Below are positions 1-5,842 of a stretch of DNA of 6,229 nucleotides, in pieces. The DNA lies in contig DFWB01000176.1 in NCBI GenBank assembly GCA_002380675.1, forward strand, positions 1-6,229, read 5' to 3'. A model generated the notes under the pieces. It saw only the letters and a list, made by a program, of their open reading frames with translations. It was not told the origin of the DNA and searched no databases. A program made the position numbers and the translations under genes. Origin of the DNA: Akkermansiaceae bacterium UBA4145. GTDB lineage: Bacteria > Verrucomicrobiota > Verrucomicrobiia > Verrucomicrobiales > Akkermansiaceae. The stretch's first letter is position 1, and every line of letters starts with the position of its first letter.

Positions 1-1
1 T

Positions 2-2131
2 GCGGTAGTGGCTCTGGCCTCGGTAGAAACGGTGGTGGAGCCCTTGTTCCAACCGTCGGTGAACCCTCCCGCTCGTCGTAGCCGGGGCGTGCTGGCATGG
101 ATGGCGTTGGTCTCTGTAGTCGCATTGGCCGCAGGCGTAGGAGTTTTTGTATTCAAGGAAATCAGGAAAAGACAGGAGGCGCAGTTCCCTCAGGGAGGCA
201 GTGAGACGGCATCTGCTTCGGAGACGGCATCTGCTGACAGGGCATTGCCGCAATCGGATCCTAGAGGGAATTTCCAACCACTGGTTCTGCCCCAAACAGG
301 TATTGAGGTAGCAAAGCAACCAGTTGAATCCGTCGATCTCCCGGAACTCGACTCAGAGCCGGTGAATGATGGTCCAGATCGTTCTCCAGAGGGCATTGCA
401 GCGAATGACCCCTCCGAGACCCCGGGCCCTCCAGCCCCGGAGCTAACCGATGAACCAGAGTCAGCCGATCTACCCGAGCCTGCCGGTGAGCCAGAGCCAA
501 AGGATACGCCGGAGCAGGAAGTTGCGGAGACGGCTTTACCGCAGGGGAAGGCGCCCATTCCTCCGGAGCCCGCCAATGTGGCATCCCTTCGGCCTCTCAC
601 TCGTAGCCTCATTTACTATGCGCCGTTTGATGAGGATTCCACCGAGTTCCGGATCCGTGATCTTTCCGGGGGAGAGCGTGATTTGGATGCTACCAGTGGA
701 AGTCCGGGAATCCTCGGGAGGATAGGTATGGCCTGTCGGCTCGTGGAGGAAAACGGTAGCGAAGCCATGCGCTCACCGGTGAAGCCTCTCTCCGAGGTTA
801 AGGATGTCACTATCGCTTTCTGGCTGAAGCGGCCCGATACAGCCCTGCAGACTCCTCCCGAGCCAGGTGCTCCTGCTGGAATCAAGAAACTGACTGATGC
901 GACTCTTCTCTCTTTTGACAGTGTTGGCGAAGTGCGGGTAGTCGATGACAGGATCGAGGCAGCGGTAGGAGAGGGCGCTCCAGCTACTCTTGGGTTTCCA
1001 CAGGATTTGCTCTGGCATCATATCCTCGTCGAGCGGGTTAATGGGGAAACATCGATCTGGTTGGATCACAGGGTGCAATCCAAGGTTGTCCCGGGGCTAG
1101 CGAGTCCTTCTGCGGCCGAGGGGGCGGCGGTTCAGGTGGGCAGTAAGAATGCGGACTTTTGTATCGATGAAGCCGCCATATGGGCGCGCGGCTTTACCGC
1201 CGAGGAGCGTTGTGTGTTGTATCGCCTAGGACGATTTGACACTCCAATCATGGCGCCTCCGAGGTCGATTGCCTATTGGGGTTTCGACAAGAGCAAGCTG
1301 GGGAAAGGAGTCTTTGGAGACTACATCGGAACCCGTCCTTTAGGATCCTTTGCCCGTTGGAAGCCTGCCAAGCCCCTTGCCCCCGATCCCGTTCCCATGA
1401 CGAGAAAGAGAAATGTGGTTGCGGCACAGGTATCCCACCTTGCTGAAAGCAAGGAAGGGGCGGGAAGCTTTGAGATGAAAGGAGACACCCCTTTTACCTA
1501 CGAGGGCTGGTTCAAGCCGGGACGGCTGACGGCTGGAACTTTGGGAGGGACAGTTCCTACGACAAATGACAAGGGGCAGGCAGGTTGGCGACTCGCCCTC
1601 AGTCCGGGGAAGAGCGGAAAAGGGTTTCTGGCGTTCATCTACGATACAGGATCAGAGAAAATGCAGGCAGTTGCCGAGAATGTACCTATTTACGATGGGC
1701 TTCCACACCACCTTGCTGCGGTCTGGAATCCCCGGTCTTCGGAGACCCACGGGAGTATGGGCATTTTTCTGGACAACAAGCTCGTTGCATCCGCGCTGCT
1801 GCCCCTCGAAGAATTGAGGCCGGCGAGTGGGCAGCACTTTCGAATAGCGGTTGGTGGCTCAGCAGTGGTCGTTGATGAGCTGCGCTTTACGACCGGATCT
1901 CTCAGACCCAGTGAATTTCTGACCAAAGGGGAGGCCCGGCCGGCTCCGGGGCCTCCGATTGCCGGGAACAATGAAAGACGGGTAGCGCCAGCTTCGAGGC
2001 CAGGGGAATCGCCGTTTCAACGGGCAGCCCGGGAATTACAGGAGCGAAAGGCCGAGCAGGCTGCGGAGCGAGAGCGCAAGAGAGCGGAGGATGACCGGCG
2101 ACGACGTGAGGGTTTTGGGGTTCGGGACTGA
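2..2131 (+). CDS. Membrane-anchored protein with two LamG-like domains (5' end not in window)
   Basis: Function unknown; I recognise architecture only. The frame is open to the left edge, so the gene probably starts upstream. The first in-window start is GTG at 8 (707 residues; numbering from there), with no ATG until residue 32. Residues 27-49 form one hydrophobic membrane segment with basic residues on both sides (RRSR, KEIRKR). Residues about 56-198 are a Pro/Glu/Ala-rich linker, probably disordered. Two concanavalin/LamG-like domains follow: about 199-410 (YYAPFDED, VTIAFWLKRP, WHHILVERV, IDEAAIWARGF) and about 418-636 (IAYWGFDKSK, FTYEGWFKPG, HHLAAVW, VDELRFTTG). Both show the family order: opening FD strand, middle W-[LF]-K strand, WHH/PHH turn, and closing 'DE' strand. 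Residues 668-703 are a highly charged Arg/Glu helix, possibly coiled coil. In related bacteria such proteins can carry an anti-sigma-like N-terminus; the missing 5' part could decide that. The gene converges on the sulfatase. Confident of coding and layout, not of role. Confidence 0.85.
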   Translation, partial: AVVALASVETVVEPLFQPSVNPPARRSRGVLAWMALVSVVALAAGVGVFVFKEIRKRQEAQFPQGGSETASASETASADRALPQSDPRGNFQPLVLPQTGIEVAKQPVESVDLPELDSEPVNDGPDRSPEGIAANDPSETPGPPAPELTDEPESADLPEPAGEPEPKDTPEQEVAETALPQGKAPIPPEPANVASLRPLTRSLIYYAPFDEDSTEFRIRDLSGGERDLDATSGSPGILGRIGMACRLVEENGSEAMRSPVKPLSEVKDVTIAFWLKRPDTALQTPPEPGAPAGIKKLTDATLLSFDSVGEVRVVDDRIEAAVGEGAPATLGFPQDLLWHHILVERVNGETSIWLDHRVQSKVVPGLASPSAAEGAAVQVGSKNADFCIDEAAIWARGFTAEERCVLYRLGRFDTPIMAPPRSIAYWGFDKSKLGKGVFGDYIGTRPLGSFARWKPAKPLAPDPVPMTRKRNVVAAQVSHLAESKEGAGSFEMKGDTPFTYEGWFKPGRLTAGTLGGTVPTTNDKGQAGWRLALSPGKSGKGFLAFIYDTGSEKMQAVAENVPIYDGLPHHLAAVWNPRSSETHGSMGIFLDNKLVASALLPLEELRPASGQHFRIAVGGSAVVVDELRFTTGSLRPSEFLTKGEARPAPGPPIAGNNERRVAPASRPGESPFQRAARELQERKAEQAAERERKRAEDDRRRREGFGVRD
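200..235 (+). repeat. Tandem 18-bp (six-codon) duplication in the linker of the LamG-like protein
   Basis: Two adjacent copies of a six-codon unit encode SETASA-SETASA (residues 65-76). Fifteen bases, GAGACGGCATCTGCT, are identical in both copies (203-217 and 221-235). The leading Ser codon differs (AGT versus TCG). The repeat keeps the reading frame and lies in low-complexity linker just after the membrane segment, which fits a small slippage duplication that only lengthens a flexible spacer. Confidence 0.8.
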
Positions 2132-2137
2132 CCTCTG

Positions 2138-3679
2138 CTAGAATCGGTATCCTTTGGCCTGTTCGTAGGTTCGCAGTTCCTCGATCTCCCGGGTGGCACG
2201 GTCCGTGTAGCTTTTCATGAAGAGTTGAAGGGCTTGAGGATCATGACGGTCATCGAAGGCAGGCAGGGCGGGGTCCGAAAGATGCAGCATCAAGTTCCTG
2301 AGATGCTCTCGGAACTTGCTGACCGGGATTGGACTCCGAAGGGATGAGGCTTCTGCCGCCAGCAGGTTGGATAGACAGTGGGGGTCTTCACGAAGATTAT
2401 AGAACTCCTCGACTGTCCGGAAGGAGAGGTGATGGACACGACGTTCCATGGGCGGTCGCGTTCGGGCTATCTTGCGAAGCACGTCAAATCCGTTCCATTG
2501 CCTCGGGAAATTTCGAGTGCCATCAGCCCATGGATTAAAAAGGTAGGCCCAGTCGCGTGAGATAATTCCTCTCATTGGGAACGCGTCTCTGCCGTGGATA
2601 TGGAAGAACTGTGTAAAGACGTAGTCCCGGTTTGGTTGTTGGCCACCCTGAAGGATTGAGAGAAAGGAGCGCCCGTCAGCTTGGGGAGCAGGGGGTAATT
2701 TTACGGCGTCGAGGAAGGTCGGCTGAAGGTCTACGCAGGAGAGCATGTGGTGCCTGTCGTCCTGTCCGGCGGCAACTACCCCGGGCCATCGGATAATCCA
2801 TGGCGAGCGAGTGCTGTCGGGATAGCAGTTTGCTTTTACCCCCGGAAAAGCCATCCCGTGGTCGGACAGGAACAGTACAATTGTGTTGTCCGCGAGTCCG
2901 GCACGATCCAGCTCCTGCAGGACCGCGCCTACCATGTCGTCTGTCCGGCGTACGGATCCCGCATAGCGAGCCAGATGTTTGCGGATCTCTGTTACATCGG
3001 GCAGCCCCGCGCTGACCCTAACTTCAGAAGGGTCGTAGCTTTGCGACGACTCCGCCCGCTCGTAGTGAGGATTGCCCGGGTGACGACCGTCAGGTCCGGG
3101 GACAGCAAAGGGGTCATGAGGGTCATGGGTGTTTGCCATCAGGAAGAAGGGTTGGCGCGCTGATTTCGCATTCGCGAAAAAGTCCCGAGCGAAGCGCCGA
3201 TAGATCGCGGGATCTCGCCCCCAGAGGTTCTCGTCGCCCTTACCCTGCCACGTGTATGTTGTCGACCACCTGAAAAGCTCCTGTTGGTTGAGGGGCTTTC
3301 CGATAGTTCCACAGAGAAAGCCAGCTGCGTTCAGGAGAGAAGGAAGATTGGAAGTTCCGGGACGGATGCGCTGAAATCCCTCTGCTCCATTGTTCTGAGG
3401 ATAGAGGCCGGTCAGCATCACGCTGCGAGAGGGTGTGCAGATGGCAATGTTGGCATAGCCGTGCCAGAACTGGATACCTTCCTCAGCGAGTCGATCTATG
3501 TTAGGTGTGACTCCCTCGGCTACGCCTCCAAAGCAACCCGGGGAATCCCAGTTCATATCGTCCGCAACCAGCCACAGAATATTTGGGCGCGCGGTTGGAT
3601 GGCGAAGCTGTTGCGCGTAGGCAACTGGGATCAGCAGTGTGACAGCGGTCAGCAGAATGAGACCTGGAGGATGCATCAT
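2138..3679 (-). CDS. Exported formylglycine-dependent sulfatase, SGSH (heparan N-sulfatase)-like
   Basis: A type I sulfatase that hydrolyses a sulfate ester or sulfamate, acting in the periplasm or outside the cell. Numbering is from ATG at 3679 (513 residues); GTG at 3703 would add eight residues to the N-terminus. I prefer ATG because the signal peptide then begins at once (hydrophobic core about 7-18, probable cleavage AYA|QQ after residue 22). Neither start has a clear Shine-Dalgarno. Motifs: metal site ADD (D40, D41); C81-T-P-S-R, where Cys becomes formylglycine; GK (K128) in the second signature region; H185 in THDPHDPF; SDHG (D273, H274); K282 before a TRSPWIIRWPG segment. The middle region (YDPSEV, R-TDDMVG-VLQELDRAGL--NTIV, FPG-K-N-Y) and the late FPMRGI and FYNLREDPH segments follow human N-sulfoglucosamine sulfohydrolase as I remember it, so an N-sulfated or O-sulfated glycan is plausible. 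True specificity is unknown. No maturase (FGE/anSME) is in the window. The gene is divergent from the sugar cassette and convergent with the LamG-like gene. Confidence 0.93.
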   Translation of the reverse strand: MMHPPGLILLTAVTLLIPVAYAQQLRHPTARPNILWLVADDMNWDSPGCFGGVAEGVTPNIDRLAEEGIQFWHGYANIAICTPSRSVMLTGLYPQNNGAEGFQRIRPGTSNLPSLLNAAGFLCGTIGKPLNQQELFRWSTTYTWQGKGDENLWGRDPAIYRRFARDFFANAKSARQPFFLMANTHDPHDPFAVPGPDGRHPGNPHYERAESSQSYDPSEVRVSAGLPDVTEIRKHLARYAGSVRRTDDMVGAVLQELDRAGLADNTIVLFLSDHGMAFPGVKANCYPDSTRSPWIIRWPGVVAAGQDDRHHMLSCVDLQPTFLDAVKLPPAPQADGRSFLSILQGGQQPNRDYVFTQFFHIHGRDAFPMRGIISRDWAYLFNPWADGTRNFPRQWNGFDVLRKIARTRPPMERRVHHLSFRTVEEFYNLREDPHCLSNLLAAEASSLRSPIPVSKFREHLRNLMLHLSDPALPAFDDRHDPQALQLFMKSYTDRATREIEELRTYEQAKGYRF

Positions 3680-3889
3680 GGTTTCTTGATGAAAGAGTTC
3701 CACCTCAAGGTGATAGGTCTACTCGTTGGGATGAATTCAAAAACTTTATGGAGCTGCAAATTGTGGATAACTTCGTCCTGACAGGGAGGAGCCGCGGGAC
3801 AGGCGAAAGAGTGGAGTCGGCTACCAGTAAATTTAGGGCCGCGCTTTTTTGGGATTGCGGATTATCATGTCGGGAATCATCAAATCTTT
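3680..3889. promoter_or_regulatory. Divergent intergenic region between the sulfatase and the sugar cassette
   Basis: About 210 bp (186 bp if the sulfatase starts at GTG 3703) separates two outward-reading genes, so promoters for both are expected here. The part from 3728 to 3775 is clearly richer in A and T than the flanking genes. I could not find a convincing paired -35/-10 for either direction. TATCAT at 3863-3868 looks like a -10 toward the cassette but lacks a matching -35. A consensus DnaA-box sequence sits at 3762-3770. Short GACAGG copies occur at 3780 and 3798. I see no riboswitch or small gene. Confidence 0.5.
3762..3770 (-). promoter_or_regulatory. Single sequence matching the DnaA-box consensus
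   Basis: The plus strand reads TGTGGATAA, so the minus strand is TTATCCACA, a perfect match to the consensus 9-mer TTWTNCACA. It lies in the divergent intergenic region about 83 bp upstream of the sulfatase ATG. I noticed no second box nearby, so this is not an origin. It could be an isolated DnaA regulatory site or chance. Confidence 0.3.
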
Positions 3890-4843
3890 ATGAAGGTTCC
3901 GGATTACTTGGAGAAGAAGCGCCCGGGGCGCCATGTGGAGGGGTTAGCGGCCTGCCTGCTACCGTTTGACGACAATGGCGAAATCGCGGGAAAGGCCTTT
4001 CGTGAGGCCATAGAGCGGACCGCTGAGGCTGGCCTCGGGTGTGCAGTGAACATGGATACAGGATATGCAAACTATATCGCGCCCAGCGAAAGGACGGAGG
4101 TGCTGAAATGGACTATTGCTACTCTTGGAGATGGACAGGATTTTGCGGCCGGCGCTTTTGTAGAGGGAAGAGAAGGTGAGTTAGAGGAGCTCTATCGAAG
4201 AGAAATGGATGAAATCGCCTCCTACGGGGGGACCCCGGTGATTTTCCAGACCACCCGTTTCCATGACTGGGAGCCGCAGCGAATTATTGATCTCTATGCT
4301 TCCATCTGTGAGCCCTATCCGAAAGTGATTGGGTTCGAACTCGGACAGGTCTTCGCCCCGTTTGGAATGATCTATCAGGAGGAGACGATCCGGGGGCTCA
4401 TGGGGATCCCCAGCCTCATTGGAATCAAGCATAGTTCCCTGAGCCGGGCTGAGGAAATGAATCGACTGGCTCTGCGGGACGAGTTGCGACCAGAGTTCCG
4501 GATTTACACTGGAAACGATTTAGGGATCGATATGATTGAGTATGGCTCAGACTACCTGCTCGGGTTGGCGGCTTTCTGTCCCGAGAAGTTTGCGGAGCGA
4601 GACCGCCTTTGGGAGGAAGAGAACTCCGAGTATTATGAGCTGGCAGACGCTCTCCAATACCTTGGTAACGCTGGGTTTCGTGCTCCTGTCCCGGCATACA
4701 AGCACAGTTGTGCGGTCTTTCAGCATCTTCTCGACCGGATTCCCAGCAGTGAGCCACATCCCAGTTGCCCGCGGCGTCCTGATTGGGAAGCGGAGATTAT
4801 GCGGGATTGTGCCTTGCGCCTCGGCTACGAGCTCAAAGGTTGA
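3890..4843 (+). CDS. DapA-superfamily (dihydrodipicolinate synthase-like) lyase/aldolase
   Basis: A class I, Schiff-base TIM-barrel protein of the DapA/NanA superfamily, 317 residues (DapA is about 290), with no signal peptide, so cytoplasmic. The likely catalytic lysine is K180 in LIGIKHSS, matching IGIKEA of DapA; TGND (207-210) fits the DapA SGDD region and GSDYLLGLAAF follows it. The usual GTTGE substrate loop is replaced by NMDTGYAN (54-61). The YYN segment carrying the catalytic tyrosine is replaced by VIFQTTRF (117-124), so Phe119 probably stands in that place; R123 may match the carboxylate-binding Arg. It is therefore unlikely to be the lysine-biosynthesis enzyme. A role in cleaving or dehydrating a keto-sugar acid is inferred from its neighbours. 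ATG at 3890 has no clear Shine-Dalgarno, but the barrel begins soon after it (VEGLAACLLPFDDNGEI). Stop codons are doubled, TGATGA. First gene of the rightward cluster. Confidence 0.9.
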   Translation: MKVPDYLEKKRPGRHVEGLAACLLPFDDNGEIAGKAFREAIERTAEAGLGCAVNMDTGYANYIAPSERTEVLKWTIATLGDGQDFAAGAFVEGREGELEELYRREMDEIASYGGTPVIFQTTRFHDWEPQRIIDLYASICEPYPKVIGFELGQVFAPFGMIYQEETIRGLMGIPSLIGIKHSSLSRAEEMNRLALRDELRPEFRIYTGNDLGIDMIEYGSDYLLGLAAFCPEKFAERDRLWEEENSEYYELADALQYLGNAGFRAPVPAYKHSCAVFQHLLDRIPSSEPHPSCPRRPDWEAEIMRDCALRLGYELKG

Positions 4844-4845
4844 TG

Positions 4846-4871
4846 AATCTTGGATTGGGAAATCCAAGGTT
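4846..4871 (+). other. Strong intergenic RNA hairpin with GNRA tetraloop
   Basis: Arms CTTGGATT (4849-4856) and AATCCAAG (4861-4868) are perfect inverted repeats around loop GGGA (4857-4860), which is a GNRA-type loop. A T-G wobble and two A-T pairs extend the stem outward to 4846 and 4871, giving about 11 pairs. It begins immediately after the tandem TGATGA stop of the DapA-like gene. No T-run follows directly (the nearest, GTAGTTTTTA, is about 25 nt downstream), so it is not a standard intrinsic terminator. It could be an mRNA stabiliser or processing element between co-transcribed genes, or a protein-binding palindrome. Confidence 0.65.
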
Positions 4872-4912
4872 TCCTGTGATGCTCAACGGCCTGGTAGTTT
4901 TTATCTCTTCTC

Positions 4913-5737
4913 ATGTCTTATCCTGAACTGGCTATTCACACGTTCACGACTCGTCCGTGGTCGATGTCTGAGTGTATCGAGGGTTACGCTCGTCGCGGAA
5001 TCGGGGGTATTTCGGTTTGGCGAGAAACATTGGAAGGGGAAGATCTCTGCTCGGTCAGGCAGCACATTCGCGATGCGGGACTGGAAGGACTCGCCTTAGT
5101 GCGTGGTGGTTTTTTTACCGGTTCGTCAGCCGAGGAAAGGCGTGTAGCAATTGAAAAAAACCGTGAATGCCTGATGGAGGCGGAGGCGCTTGGCCTTCCT
5201 CAGGTCGTGCTCGTTTGCGGTGCTACTCCGGGTCAGACTGCCAGACAGAATTACGAGCAGATCCGCGATGGAATCGGAGCGATAGCGGAAGAGGCGCAAC
5301 GGATGGGAATTCGACTCGCGATCGAGCCTTTGCACCCTGTTTATGCTGGCGATCGTTCCGGTATCTGTTCCCTGCGTGATGCCAATACCCTTGCGGAGGA
5401 GTTATCGTTGCCCAATGTCGGAGTGGCGGTCGACGTCTATCACGTATTCTGGGAGGTGGACCTGCGGGAGCAGCTGCAGCGCTGTGCGGACAATGGCTGG
5501 CTGGATGCCTACCATATTTGTGATTTCAAGCCTGATCAGGAGGACATTCTCCTCGATCGAGGGATCATGGGAGAAGGTTGTATTGCTCTCGGGGAAATTG
5601 ACCATTGGATACGAGAGGCCGGATTTGATGGCCGTCGTGAAGTCGAGATCTTTTCACGCAGATGGTGGGACGAGGACCAGGATAAATTTCTGGATCGGAT
5701 CCTTGAATCCTATGACAAGGTATATCGTGTCAAATAA
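4913..5737 (+). CDS. Xylose-isomerase-like TIM-barrel sugar isomerase/epimerase
   Basis: Member of the AP-endonuclease-2 / xylose-isomerase-like TIM-barrel family (Pfam AP_endonuc_2 type), 274 residues, a normal length. These are metal-dependent isomerases, epimerases or dehydratases of sugars and inositols. Barrel strands with probable ligands are visible: H9 in LAIHTFTTR; E138 in LAIEPLHP (H141 nearby); D174 and H177 in VAVDVYHVFWE; H201 and D204 in YHICDFK; G-E-G at 220-222 in the MGEGCIALGEID loop; E245 in EVEIFS. The E138/D174/H201/E245 quartet is the usual divalent-metal set in this fold. No signal peptide, so cytoplasmic. ATG at 4913 is preceded by a pyrimidine-rich stretch without a Shine-Dalgarno, but the first barrel strand starts at residue 5, so no longer start is needed. 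Second gene of the cluster. Neighbours point to a catabolic role; the substrate is unknown. Confidence 0.92.
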   Translation: MSYPELAIHTFTTRPWSMSECIEGYARRGIGGISVWRETLEGEDLCSVRQHIRDAGLEGLALVRGGFFTGSSAEERRVAIEKNRECLMEAEALGLPQVVLVCGATPGQTARQNYEQIRDGIGAIAEEAQRMGIRLAIEPLHPVYAGDRSGICSLRDANTLAEELSLPNVGVAVDVYHVFWEVDLREQLQRCADNGWLDAYHICDFKPDQEDILLDRGIMGEGCIALGEIDHWIREAGFDGRREVEIFSRRWWDEDQDKFLDRILESYDKVYRVK

Positions 5738-5842
5738 TTGACTTAGAGAAGGGGAGGGTTTGACTTGGTGTCAACCCGGCCCACCTTTTCAGCGGCAACT
5801 CAGTGGACCTCAGGGGAGGCTTCCGCCCAAAATCTGAATACC
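5738..5842 (+). promoter_or_regulatory. Gap with direct repeat, imperfect hairpin and an alternative GTG start
   Basis: The 105-nt gap holds two copies of TTGACTTRG at 5738-5746 and 5760-5768, exactly 22 bp apart (about two helical turns). The second copy is also the left arm of an inverted repeat: TTGAC (5760-5764) and GTCAA (5770-5774), extended by GGG (5756-5758) and CCC (5775-5777) across one bulged T. A strong purine tract GGGGAGG (5751-5757) lies 10 nt before GTG 5768, which is in frame with the dehydrogenase. A second AGGGGAGG (5812-5819) is 23 nt before ATG 5843, too far for a usual ribosome site. No T-run follows the hairpin. Operator, attenuator or chance cannot be told apart here. 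Confidence 0.35.

Noticed and set aside
200..235. CRISPR or variable-number repeat locus
   Set aside because: There are only two copies, adjacent, in frame and within a coding linker. This is a simple codon-unit duplication.
2747..3163. Plus-strand 138-residue open frame inside the sulfatase gene
   Set aside because: It is antisense to sulfatase sequence carrying conserved motifs, has an Arg/Val-rich composition with no recognisable domain, and is best explained as a shadow of the coding strand.
3284..3781. Plus-strand 165-residue open frame across the sulfatase N-terminus and intergenic region
   Set aside because: It overlaps the formylglycine motif and signal peptide coding region in antisense and its translation resembles no family I know.
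4846..4871. Intrinsic transcription terminator after the DapA-like gene
   Set aside because: The stem is strong but rich in A-T pairs at the base, and no T-run follows directly. The next gene of the likely pathway lies only 42 nt further.
4879..4926. 15-codon mini-ORF (MLNGLVVFISSHVLS) overlapping the isomerase start, as a leader peptide or coupling ORF
   Set aside because: It is very short, has no ribosome-binding site and no codons suggesting attenuation. The overlap alone is not enough to call it.
4536..5099. 187-residue frame spanning the end of the DapA-like gene and the start of the isomerase gene
   Set aside because: It lies out of frame with two well-supported enzymes, and its Ser/Arg/Leu-rich translation is typical of a shifted frame.
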